This document shows, piece after piece, positions 34,075-45,339 of a DNA stretch of 64,000 nt. Positions within the stretch are counted from its first letter, which is position 1; each line of letters begins with the position of its first letter. The stretch comes from Gordionus sp. m RMFG-2023 (Eukaryota; Nematomorpha; Gordioida; Chordodea; Parachordodidae): positions 50,238,569 to 50,302,568 of the forward strand of contig NC_088776.1 in assembly GCF_954871325.1 (NCBI RefSeq), given 5' to 3'. The notes beneath the pieces are model-generated. The model made no database searches. It had not been told where the DNA came from and was given only the letters and a program-made list of their open reading frames with translations. Position numbers and translations under genes: made by a program.

Positions 34075-35482
34075 AACAGAACAAGAGATAATCATATGCC
34101 TCAAGCATATGAAAAACAACAAAGCTAGGGGTCCAGATGATATTCCAATAGAAAGCCTTAAAGCACTAGGAGATGATGGAATGCATTTTCTCACAAATCT
34201 ATACAATAAAATACTTGGAAATGAAGAGGTTCCTCAAAAATGGAGGCAGAGCCTATCTAGTTCCTATCTACAAAAATAAAGGGGACCCACACAATTGTCA
34301 AAATTACAGGGGCATAAAACTAATGTCACATTGTCTAAAACTGTACGAAAAAATAATAGAAAAAGATTAAGAGACATAATCGAAATAGGAGAAACTCAGT
34401 TTGGCTTTATGCCTGGAAGATTAACAACTGATCCACGCAATTAGGCAAATGAGTAAAAAATACAGGGAAAAGAACAAAAACACATGGTCTTTCTTGATCT
34501 AGAATCTGGTGGGCGCTACGCCACAAAAAGGTTCCCGAAAAATATATAAGAATAATACAGGATATGTATATGGGTCATACAACAATGGTCCGTAGCACAA
34601 CAGGTACTTCAGCAGGCATCACAATAGCCGAAGGAGTTCATCAAGGGTCGGCTCTCAGCCCAATTCTCTCCATTATAGTAATAGAGTATTAGCAGAGTCT
34701 ATACCTCAAACAGTCCCGTGGAATATGATATTTGCAGATGATATTGTGATACTTGCCGAATCCAAGGATGAAATGAAAGAAAGATTAGTGAGTTGGATAA
34801 ATATCCTAGAAAATCCCGGACTAAAAGTAAATAGAGAAAAGAAGGAATATATGGTGATAGGAGGAGATAAAACAGAGAGTATTGATATAAATGAATGGCA
34901 GATATCGGTAATTGAAAGCTGCAAATATTTGGGCCCCACTAAGAGATAAAGAGTAAAATTAATCAAGGGTGGTTAAAGTGGAGATCTTTATCTGGAGTGC
35001 TATTTGACAAAAGAATCCCACACAAATTAAAGGGAAAAATTTACAGTTCCATAGTACAACCAACTATTCTATATAGTTCGGAAACATGGCCAAGGAATCA
35101 GACGAGAGAAGTCTACAAACTATGGAGATGAGAATGCTGAGGATGATTGCTGGGGTAACAAGAAAGGAAAAAGTTCACAGTACAAGAATACTAAGTAGTT
35201 TAAAGGTAGTGCCCATTAAGACTAAGTTAATGGTAAACATACCTAGGTGGTATGGGCACACAATGAGAAGGCCTATGAACTACATAGGAAATAAGGTTGA
35301 GAGTTTGGAAGTGATGGGCAAACGTAAAAGAGGAAGGCCAAAACTTCAATGGGGCCATAAAGTTAGAGCCAATATAAAGAAGTATAAATTAGATAAAAGA
35401 GATTGTATGAATAACATAAAGTGGAGAGAGATGTTGAAGGAGCTTACCACCAGAAAAGGTGAAAGCTAAAAAGAAAAAAAAA
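34075..35482 (+). mobile_element. 5'-truncated, decayed LINE (second family)
   Basis: Only the reverse transcriptase and C-terminal part remains, across several frames with stops. Visible pieces are NNKARGPDDIPIESLKALGD, PIYKNKGDPHNCQNYRGIKL, TQFGFMPGR, MIFADDIVILAESKDEMKER (FADD active site near 34725-34745), then RRPMNYIGN...KRKRGRPKLQW near the C-terminus. It ends in an A-rich tail and is bracketed by ATGTGTAAT at 34066-34074 and 35483-35491, a plausible target duplication. It is clearly a different and older lineage than the LINE at 15229-18665 and lacks its zinc finger. Confidence 0.9.
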
Positions 35483-35754
35483 ATGTGTAATTATTACAAT
35501 AATTTTTCAAATATTCTCTTTAATTTAAAATGCACCAATTATCGCTCTTATTTTTTTTATAACATTTGGTATTCTTTGTGGCCTGTTTTTATTTTACTGT
35601 CCTATAACTAACCCATGTTTATAACTACATTTTTAAACATTAAATATTGAGAAAATATATTAAAATTAACAAATATTTATTGTTATTTCCAATATAAATA
35701 AATAGGCTTCTAGAGAAGTTATGACAGTATATTAAAATGTGACAAGATAAGTAT

Positions 35755-36043
35755 CAGACCTGTAGAGGCACTAATAGTATGGCCCAGCCCTGTAAAGAAT
35801 AATTTTTTTTGGCTCATTCCGATTTTTTTAAAATAAAATTTTCGGCCCAGCCCGGGGGTATAACATTTTGAAATGATATAGGATATATGAGAAGTGACGT
35901 GATATATTATTGAATTACACAACAATTTTTAAATACATTTAATTTCATATATATAATAATCGTGATTTAAAATATTCGGTCTGGCCCGTGTATTTAAAAA
36001 TTTATTTAGAAAAAACCCATGTACCCTGAAGCCTGCAGGTCTG
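35755..36043. mobile_element. 289-bp GGCC-rich MITE (family G)
   Basis: Ends CAGACCTGTAGAGGC / GCCTGCAGGTCTG with interior GGCCCAGCCC blocks. Flanking octamers ATAAGTAT and ATAAAGTT are compatible with an eroded duplication. An imperfect tandem copy of its right end plus ~80 bp of flank follows at 36149-36260 (offset 118-131 bp), suggesting a local duplication after insertion. Confidence 0.75.
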
Positions 36044-36319
36044 ATAAAGTTACTTAAATATTAGCATATTGTGAATTATAAGAAAATCAAATTTTGTTGA
36101 AGCTAACTAATATCTTTAGATACCACATCCAAAATGCAATATTTGGAAGCCTTCAGGTCTTTGATAAAATATTCAATAAATTACTTAAATATTAGCATAT
36201 TTGTAAATTATAAGAAAATCAAAATTTGTTGAAGCTAGCTAATATCTTTAGATATAATACCCAAAATATGGATATACTTTTTAAAAGAGTATCAAATACT
36301 ATATGTAAATATTGCAATA

Positions 36320-37230
36320 ACAAATATAATTTCAACTCAACAAAGAGTCAAACTTAAAAAATACTGTAAATATCCAGGAAATAGAAATCTCCAAAATATT
36401 TCTGATAGTAAGAATTCTATAGCAAATATCAATATTTATGCAGATAATGAAAGTTACGATATAAAATTTTATCTGACTCTGAAATGGATACAAAATTATT
36501 GAATGCTAATACTTTTTACATTACATCTATGGGTAATAATTCTATAAAAGAACAAGCATAAAACAATTGCTAACTAACTAGATATGAGATCACAAAAATA
36601 TTAAGCTTTATTAGACAGCACTTTGACACTAGCCCTATATACATCAAACCATTTTCTGTTGTAGATAATAAATATTGAAAATAAATTTGACTATAATGAG
36701 GAATGGGTGGACAAATATTAGAGGAGAACTTATTATTAAATTTATTAATCGCTACCCCACAACCCATATTCAACAAAACTAAAGGCACAGGGAGTAATTC
36801 TCATATAAGAATATATTTCTAATGAACTCATCAAAATAATTAAGTTAAAAGTAAAAATTTAATAGTATTGTCACAGATAATGAAAGAAATATGAAAAGGA
36901 CTTTTGAGATATTATAAAAGATAAGTTCAAAGGAAACAGTATACTATGTTTTGACCGTGCAGCTCATAGGGTAATCCTACTTCTAAGATATAAACAATGA
37001 AATTTTGCTAAAACAAAAACTTAATTAAAAAATTCAAAAGCTTATTTAAATATATAGAATTTAGTAATATAATTTAATAATTTTTATGGAGATAAAAATT
37101 TCTATGAAATAGTTGGTTCGGGAGGATAACTAAATCAATAGCAGAGATAGGCTTATCCTGGAATTTCATTAAGCAGACTTCTGCAGATAGAAGAACTTTT
37201 AAAACTATTCTACAATCATCTGGCGAATAA
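36320..37230 (+). pseudogene. Decayed hAT transposase with BED-finger start
   Basis: Fragments in hAT order: CKYCNNKYNFNSTKS near 36310-36350 (BED-type zinc finger), a PF..VDN.YF-like stretch near 36650-36680, TDNERNMKRTFEIL near 36875-36915 (second catalytic Asp region), and FDRAAH near 36950-36970. Many stops and frame changes; no ends identified. Different from hAT-1 and hAT-2. Confidence 0.65.
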
Positions 37231-37290
37231 CTGCTGAATCAAAAGGTAATTATATATTTATTTTTAAGAAAAGATCTTTAATACTCTTTC

Positions 37291-37659
37291 GTAGAGATCT
37301 GGAAAAGTAGGCCCAGCCCATAGTTTTTGAAAAAAATCGGGTTTGGGCTTGGTAGGTAGGCCGGGTCAGGTCGGGCCTTGAATTTTTTTTTAAATATATC
37401 TAAATTTATCAATTTTATGTTAATTTATTATGTAAAATAAATATATTTGATTTTATTTATAGAAACTAGATGCCATATAACATATATCTTTTATTTTAAG
37501 TAATTATAAAAATTAATTTCTATATTTAAATAAATTCGGGCCAGGGTGGGAAATTTTTATAAATAAATTCGGGTTCGGACCGGGCCAACAAAACTTTAAA
37601 AAAATTTGGGGTTTGGTATGGGCGGGGCTTGAAAAATTAGGCCCGATGCAGAACACTAC
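37291..37659. mobile_element. GGCC-rich repeat (family G variant)
   Basis: Left GTAGAGATCTGG...GGCCCAGCCC, right GGCCCGATGCAGAACACTAC, with GGTCGGGCC and GGGCCAGGGTGG blocks inside an A/T background. Ends are diverged from other family members and no duplication is seen. Confidence 0.55.
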
Positions 37660-39253
37660 TTTATTTGACTGTTAGTTTTCTAAATTAATAATATCTTAAC
37701 GACATTTTTTGTATATGATAATGAAATTGAATTATCATCCGTAGTATAAAGATTAAAGTTCTTCATATCTTGTAAACTTATAGGCCAAAATTAAGTAGAT
37801 TCGGGGATATAAATTTGATTATTAGTTAGAACTAGACTGTGAAAAACAAATGAAACTTTTAAAATAATTTTTCAGATTACTAAGTGAAATTATAATATAA
37901 CATAAGAATAAGATGCCAATATATGTTTTTTACTGATTACAACATACTTAATATACCTAAACAAAAAATAATTTGATTAAATATATTTGGTATTTATATT
38001 TGGAGGAAATAGTTTCTTTTCTGCCTTTTCCCCTCATATTCATAACTATACCTAACTCCAATACTACAATTGGATAGGGCATAGTTACACTCATTTTGAT
38101 AACTATACATCTGAGTTAAAATGTTTATTGGTATCATTGAGAAAAAAAATCGGCATATACATTTTCGCTCACTTTACAGTCAAAAAAATAATAATTGCAC
38201 TTTGAGCTAAAAAGAAAAATTATACAATGGTTACTTGTGTTAACAAAAAGAACTATATAATATCTAAAAATTTATTTTTTTGCTTAATATTAAAAAAATT
38301 GTTAAACTTAGTGACATTGGGTAGTTGAGATTTTTTTTATAGCTAGCATTAATAAATAAAACATCAAGCAGATAAACAATAAATTTCCGTGGGTATTTTT
38401 TAGGAAATATATGTATATTGTCTTGACATTAGGGCTGGTAAATTATTAATTGAGCAGGTATCAAATTTTTTAAATTTGTAATATCTTAGAAAAATTTCCT
38501 GAGTTTTGAGCAGCTATCAATATATTATGTTGAATATAAAAATAAATTATAAATCCAGGCTAAAAATGCAGCGATCATATTCATATACCTTCAAAGAATA
38601 AGACGATCATGCAAGCATAATATAGTGAACAGACAAATAGTAGGCTAGATACAATGATAAAAAAATTTCTATCATAATAAATAGATAATTTCCATATCAA
38701 TATAAAAAAGAATTAGAATGGGCAATAACTGAACCCAGAGAATGTTATATAGATTTTGATATAAATACTTATGATAAGAGACTCCCTTTTATTTAATGAG
38801 CATTATATTATTAACTAACTAAAATTATTCTATATAATCATTCAAGCTCTAACTACATTACTTCATGCCATTTGGACAAATAAAATTAATACGATGGCAA
38901 ATATTCTTAATTTATTAGATTAAAAAAAAAATCAAAAAGGATTACTATTAATAAACCTTGCTGACAAGGGTAAATTCCATGGAAAGAAAAGTCATGAAAA
39001 CATAAATAAATTTCATGGCATTTTCCTGCTTGATTTGTAGAGTTTTAAAAAAATCGACTCAAGTCATAGAGATCTTTTCCAAATTATTTTTTTGGAACAG
39101 GTTGGGAATTGAGCATAATTTTATGAACAAGCTAAAAATATGAGTTGAATCTAAAAACATTTAAAAATTTTGATGGGTTAGTTTGGACTATGATGATTTC
39201 TTATATTAAAAGTTTATTGTCAATAAAATTATTAATAATAATTAATTATTTAC
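37660..39253. other. TAF4 intron, nothing recognisable
   Basis: A/T-rich DNA. TAF4 relatives have a conserved (K/R)SLPALR segment between exons 3 and 4. A small exon for it should lie somewhere in 26220-39253, but I could not find it by eye. Confidence 0.4.
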
Positions 39254-39343
39254 CTTTAAAAATGGAATTAAACAAGGTTGTGGTGATGAATTAAGTTCAT
39301 TCTGCAATTGTTTAGTGAATTCTTCTGGTGTTACATTATTATC
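39254..39343 (-). CDS. TAF4: TAF4 exon 3: second part of TAFH domain
   Basis: A 30-codon exon, acceptor TTCAAAAG, donor AAAG/GTAAAT. It reads DNNVTPEEFTKQLQNELNSS and then PQPCLIPFLK. This is the signature end of the TAFH (NHR1) domain, known as ...EDFTxxLxxELxSSPQPYLVPFLK, which binds hydrophobic motifs of transcription factors. Cys replaces the usual Tyr. Phase 0 at both ends. Confidence 0.96.
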
Positions 39344-39541
39344 CTTTTGAATTCAGAACAGATATATAAAAGTATAATAAATGGTAAAAGTAACAAATGA
39401 AGAGATTGGTAATAATATTTTGTATGCAAAAAGTTGATTGATATGATAAATAAAATTCCCTGTTATTATTATCATTATCTGCTAAACAAAATATTAGTTT
39501 ATACAAAATCTTAATTGCATTTTATTATTTATGAAACATAT

Positions 39542-39639
39542 CAGACCTGTAGAGGTTCCCATTAACCAGTAGGCCAAGTATGAATGAACATTCATGATCA
39601 TACCATTTTACAGCCACTGTACAAAAGTCAACAGGTCTG
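39542..39639. mobile_element. 98-bp family G mini-MITE
   Basis: CAGACCTGTAGAGG at the left and ACAGGTCTG at the right in the 321-bp intron between TAF4 exons 2 and 3. Internal GGCC is limited to one AGGCC. Ends agree with 35755-36043. Confidence 0.6.
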
Positions 39640-39664
39640 TTTCTGAAATATATATTTAATATAC

Positions 39665-39991
39665 CACTAATCCTTGAATCAAGCTTTTAACACTTAGAGC
39701 TACTTCCAAGGGTTGGTGAAAAGCCAACTTAAGGAGGGTTGATAAAAAATTTTTGCATTTCTTTTTTGCCATATCAGGAGTTATATTGGTGGAGTAAGTT
39801 GCAGCTACAGAATTAGCATTTAAAGTTGAGTTAGAAGATAGGTTAACGTTTATATTATTTTCTATCTTGATAGGATTCAAAATATTTAGTGTTGGATTGG
39901 TAATACTTTTAAATGTGGCATTTAAATTTTGACTTTGAAGATTATTCACGTTGTTTGATAATACCATAGGCATTGAAAGTAAATTTATCGT
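39665..39991 (-). CDS. TAF4: TAF4 exon 2: Asn/Ser-rich region and start of TAFH domain
   Basis: 109 codons, acceptor AACTTGTAG, donor GTG/GTATAT. An Asn/Ser/Thr-rich stretch (NIKYN-like low complexity) precedes KKKCKNFLSTLLKLAFHQPL, EVALSVKSLIQGLV, which aligns with the first helices of TAFH (KCKNFLxTLIxLAS...VKxLVQxLLxG). It joins exon 3 in phase 0. It is separated from exon 1 by an intron of only 42 bp. Confidence 0.93.
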
Positions 39992-40033
39992 CTACAAGTT
40001 TATCATATAACTATATAAAGTATTTTAAAATAC

Positions 40034-40249
40034 CTGAGAGGTGATATTTGAATAATTTAACATCGAGTTTGATTGTGGTCGATTTAAATTTGATATTAAA
40101 AAATTATTTTTAGTACTGTATACGTTATTTTGTAATATTGGTAAGGTAGTATTATTGGCAAATTGTATTTTTGTATCATTATTTTGAGATATCTTGCTAT
40201 TTAGATAGCTTAAAGTGTTAGAAGCATCGTTTGAAGAATTGGCTGACAT
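40034..40249 (-). CDS. TAF4: TAF4 exon 1: N-terminal Asn/Ser-rich region
   Basis: 72 codons from ATG at 40247-40249, beginning MSANSSNDASNTLSYLNSKI, rich in Asn/Ser; donor CAG/GTATTT in phase 0. TAF4 proteins typically begin with long disordered sequence. The ATG is preceded by TTTAAAG, which could also be a splice acceptor, so a further 5' exon cannot be excluded. The ATG was chosen as the first in the exon. TAF4 is a core TFIID subunit that pairs with TAF12 and acts in RNA polymerase II initiation. Confidence 0.82.
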
Positions 40250-40399
40250 CTTTAAACGAATGAAAGTTTATATAAACTGCTTTAACATAGCATGCATACT
40301 TTATGCACTGCTTTAAACGCCTAAAGAATAAAAGATCTAACCGAAAATATTTTAAATCTAAATTTAATGAAACAAAATAGGATTAGATCTCCCAAAGTT

Positions 40400-41850
40400 C
40401 TTGCTCTCACTACCTTTAATTCTAGCAGTCTACTTTTGAATACGACAATTAAACCATACCTCGCGAAATAACTTTTTCTTAAATGTTGCTATAATCAAGA
40501 CAAGAGCGAATATTGTCCTCTTGGGATTATTCCACGATCCTATGTTCAATCATGCACCATTGAACGCGTTAACACATCTCATCGTAGGTAATAACGAGTC
40601 CTTTATTAAGTTATTTGCCAATATTTCACGTGAGATATCTCCAATGCGCGATACACTATCCCGCCTCTCAGTACACCAAGCTTTCTGTCTATTAAAGAAC
40701 TACTTTTTAAACTTGAAAATTTTATATACACTCCGATCGTAGCGAATATTTCAATACGATGTCAACTCGCTACACATGAGCTCGAGATCACACGCACAGA
40801 GGGAATACTCAATCTTAAATTTGGAAACCTATTTTGGTTTAAGAGCTACCTTACCAACAAAATCCGGAGGCAGAAATAAGGGTCGCATTCCCTATTTTCC
40901 CTTATTGCGTTCATATCCTCTCCTGTCTTGCGAACCCGTCATATACACACAAAATATCCTGACCCCTTGCTTCTGCAGGCAGTTGATCTATGGAAGTCTC
41001 TCACATTAGTCGATCCTCCCTCATTGGCACCACAGAAGGACTGGGATAAGCCTCTATGGCATACTTTAAATTGAAGAGTCAACCCGAGGACCATTCTCTA
41101 CTCTTCTCCATTTCCATAGACAACGGGTACAAATTTCTCAAGGCTTTCCCATCACGAAACCTTGACCAGCTCTTAAGCAATGATGTGCTACGTCATTGCT
41201 TAAGATCTTAGACTTAATAGTGATATGGTAATACGCTATCACTGTATCCTCTGTCAAACATCGGTCTACTCTAAAGGTTGTCATTTTTTGCACTGCAAGC
41301 GCTGTAAAGGCAGATTAATTATTCAAAATACAAAGATATTATTGTCAGGGCCTTTAAATCCACCGGCATCATATCAACCCTCGAACCTACTGGCCTTTTC
41401 AATTCCGATGGTAAGCGGTTTGATGGTTTTACCTTAATCCCTCGGGGGAGGAAGACGTAGCCTGGGATTTCTCATGCATCGATCCTCTTACCCCTTCCAA
41501 TAAAATAAGGATACACTACTGGACACCGAGAGGAATAAACTCGCTAAATATTTGCCATCGCTACCAGCCATCTATTCATTCATACCACTAATTGTCATAC
41601 TCTAACATCGTTCAGCTCTCAACCCTAGCTTTCTTTAAAGAGTTGGGAAAACGGATCTCTGCTTGGACCTAGGATACCAACGGGGGATTCTCCTCATGTC
41701 CAAGGTTAGTCCTAAACATGATAAAGTGCAATTATCTTAGCTTTATATTCTCAATAACCTAAACCCTGATTGAACATCCTATGCGTAGGATAGGCTTAGG
41801 CTATTTTTCTCCCAATTATATGTTGAAGCTCAAAGGGAACTTGGATCTCA
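40400..41850 (+). pseudogene. Decayed retroelement C-terminal region
   Basis: Distinctly less AT-rich than its surroundings. Plus-strand frames give, in order, CQTSVYSKGCHFLHCKRCKG, then STLEPTGLFNSDGKRFDGFT followed by LIP, then EEDVAWDFSCIDPLTPSN, then AFFKELGKRISAW. That order matches a widespread invertebrate retroelement region downstream of a LINE-like reverse transcriptase (pattern: H-Gly-Leu-x-Cys, Leu-Glu-Pro-x-Gly-Leu, Asp-Gly-Lys-Arg-x-Asp-Gly, Trp-Asp-x-x). The KRFDG...WDFSCID spacing is reminiscent of PD-(D/E)XK nucleases. The relic is broken across frames. It abuts TAF4 exon 1 on one side and gypsy A on the other. Confidence 0.6.
41172..41204. repeat. Perfect hairpin, 12-bp stem and 9-nt loop
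   Basis: CTTAAGCAATGA at 41172-41183 pairs with TCATTGCTTAAG at 41193-41204, loop TGTGCTACG. It lies inside the decayed retroelement region and is stronger than anything expected from random A/T-rich DNA. Confidence 0.9.
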
Positions 41851-41903
41851 ATCTATAAAAGACAGCAAAAATTAATGACTTTATATAATTTTGATTTATT
41901 AAT

Positions 41904-42133
41904 TGTTAATCGAGATTGATTTTTTAAATTTGTTTAACTTAAATTGCTATTATTTTAAACATGTTAGCCTGTAACCATGTATTTCGTTTAAATTGTTTTT
42001 TTATAATGCATATATATATATATACACCTTATTTTATAATTATTTTTAGTATCATTTTTTAGTTTTAGATATATTTATAATAAATAAAACATTTTTTTTG
42101 TCCATACAACACCACCGTTATTGATATATAACA
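41904..42133 (+). repeat. Gypsy A 5' LTR
   Basis: Starts TGTTAATCGAGATTG and ends GATATATAACA (TG...CA). Contains a TA microsatellite and an AATAAATAAAAC polyadenylation-like stretch. Nearly the same as 61457-61688. Confidence 0.93.
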
Positions 42134-45100
42134 TGGTGCTCCGCTCTGTATGGTAACGTACGCACAATGATATATAAAAAAATCTCATATATATTGTGCA
42201 TATGCTGATAAATATAAAAAATAAAAAAATTTTTTTCGAATTATGTAATAAATTATAAAAATTATTAGATATAAAGGACACACACAAAGTAAAAAGAAAA
42301 TTTTTTTATATGACTTTACAACGGGAATATATATCTTTGCTAATTTAAATGAAGTTTTAAAATAAAAATTTGCAATTTGGATTAAAAAAAAAATTGAATA
42401 CATAATAGTGACAATATTTATCTTTGCTAATTTAAATAAAGTTTTAAAATAAAAATCTGCATTATGGATGATAAAATTAGCATATCGTCCAACATGGAAG
42501 TTAGGTTTCCAAAATTATAGGGGTGCTTGACAAACACTTATTTGGACAGACTTGACAATTATTTCTCTCAAACAATTTTATCCGACTCAGTAAAAATTGA
42601 AACATTGATAAGCAATATCTGATGACCTATACGATAAAATGAAGTCATTATATACTAAGGAAGATATCAAAGATCATAAAATTATTATTAAAAAATTAAA
42701 ATTTTTATTACCCAGTCAAGATATTTAAATATTGACTGGGAAATTTAACCTTGCTTCACAAGGTGTTAAGGAATCTTTTTTGGATTGGTTTTTTAGACTG
42801 TCTAAGTTAAGTAGACAATGTAATTTCATTTAAGATGATCGCATAAAAGAAAAATTGAGAACATCTAGTTTAAATTACAATATAAAAAATATATTAAATA
42901 AAAATATTAACTACACATTAGAGGAAATTATTGAAATAGGAAGAAAATTAGATAGTATTAACATTAAATCAGAAAGTGACAATGTTAATTATGTTTTTGG
43001 GATAAAAAATTTAATAAAAATAATGTCAATAATAGAAATAATGAAAAGAATTTAGATATCCAAAGTACTTCTAATAGGAATGAGATTAATAGTAACTATA
43101 ATAGACCTAATTATTATTCAAGGCAAAATTTTGACAATAGGAATAGAAATTATGGTGTTAACAATTTTAGTAACGTTAGAAACAATAACAATTATAATAA
43201 TAATAACTATAGAAATAATCAGTATAATGATGGTAACTATCAAAATTACAACTATCGGTATAACAATAGCAACAGAAACTTTCATAATAATAATCAATCT
43301 TATAACAACCACTATGGTAGGAACAACGCCAGGTTCAATTATAATCAGAGGAGACAGATTCAATGTGACGATCAAAATCATAATAATTACCTATCTTATA
43401 ACAACAATTCAAATAATTATGAAGGCAACAGGTGGCATAATAATGATAACCAAAGAAAACAAATCAAATATGACGATCGTAATCGGTGGTAGGATTTTAA
43501 TCAAAGAAAACAAATCCAGTATGATAATCAAAACTTCTACGACAGCAATAATTTTAATATGAACATTGAAGAAGTTGGGGAAAATAAAGTTGGCACTGCC
43601 AAAGACAATAATGAGAATGATTTCAATGTCAACAACCTGGCTGAAAATACAGATAATGGTGATGACAGTGCTTTTATGACTACTTTGAAATTAAATAATG
43701 TTACTACAACTATGCAGGTTGACACTGGATCAAAATATACCATCATACCTCATGATAAGGCTAAAAAAATTGGCATAAGAGAAATGAAGAAATCCAGTTT
43801 GCGGCTTACAGCCTACGACGGAAACTTGATTAAAATCATCGGGACAACTCAAAGTAAGTTATGAAGGAAACACTAAATATTTACTAGCAGTAGTTGTAGA
43901 GTCGAGAAAGAACGCGTTATTAGGAAGAATCTGGATCAATGCCTTTAAAAATATTTTAAATAAATTCATAGGAAATGTCGACACCAAATATGAAGACGAA
44001 ATCAATAAATTTATTAAAGATTGTGAATCCAAATTGACTAGCGAACCAATTAACAAAGTAAATGTCAAATTACATTTAAATGTGACGCCCAACCTAAAAT
44101 AATACGACAAAGACGTATACCGTATTCAAAGATTGATCTTGTGGGCGAAGAACTGAATAGATGGATACACGAAAAAATTATTGAGCCTGTAAATGATGTG
44201 CGAGTCCTATAACCGCCGTATACAAAGATGATGGGAACATCAGGCTTTGCGCAGATTTTAAAGACACTATAAACCCAGCTCTCGAAGACTTTAGATACCC
44301 ACTTCTACGTATAAATGATTTTATAGCTAAACTTTCAGAAGGAAAAAAATTTACCAAAATCGATTTCAAAAATGCTTTTCTACAAGTTCCGATCGATAAA
44401 AATAGCAGAAAATTTTTGACTATATCCACCCATAAGGGATTCTACCAATTTACCAGACTTCCTTTTGGGGTGAAAACTTTATCTGCTATATTCCAACAAA
44501 TCATGGATCAGATTTTAGAGGTTCCACATCAATTTAGCGAAACTTTTATCGCGAAACACTTTTATCGCGAATGTCGTTAATCGCGAATGAATTTTATAGC
44601 GAAACTTTTATCGCGAATCCACATTAGCGAATACGCGAAGACAATATAGCGAAACAAATATTGCGAATTTTTTATAACGAAACTCTTATCGCGAAACCGT
44701 TAAAGCGAATACATTAGAGCGAAATTATAATCGCAAATCAATAATCGCGAAAATTTTATAGCGAAGTCAATATCGCGAAACATAGATCGCGAAGACAATA
44801 TAGCGAAAACTATTTGGCGAAATATAACGCGGCCTATTATTATTTTTTTATTGATATTAAAATAATTTATTTTATTTATATTTAATGTTAATATTATATT
44901 TATGAACAAATAAACATATTATATGGTATAAATTTTTTATTTATATTATTATATTATGAAATGAAAAATGAAAAATGGATTTCTTTTATTTGATATTTTT
45001 TTAATAAAAAAAATGATAAGCTACTATTGTAATATTATTTTTGTTACAATTTATTAGTGATTTTCACACGCCCAAAATTTTAAGCAAAAAATATTTTTTG

Positions 45101-45339
45101 AAGTATAAAAAGATTATTAAAATATTTTGATAAAAATTTTTAATCTTTTTTGAGGAATTCTTTTGTAAATTTTATTATATATAAACAATCTTTTAGGTAA
45201 AATCTTTTATTGTTTTTTTTATCATTTTTGTAAAATTATCTATTTTTTAAGTATATTAAAAGAGATGGGTTTTCTAAATAATATTTTTAAAAAATATTTT
45301 TATTTAACTTATTTATGTATATAATTTTTTAAGGATAAT

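Noticed and set aside
36570-36788. Minus-strand 72-residue frame
   Set aside because: Antisense shadow of the decayed plus-strand hAT transposase at 36320-37230.
43080-43562. 160-residue Ile/Thr-rich open frame
   Set aside because: A shadow of the Asn/Arg-rich gag-like region of gypsy A, read in another frame.
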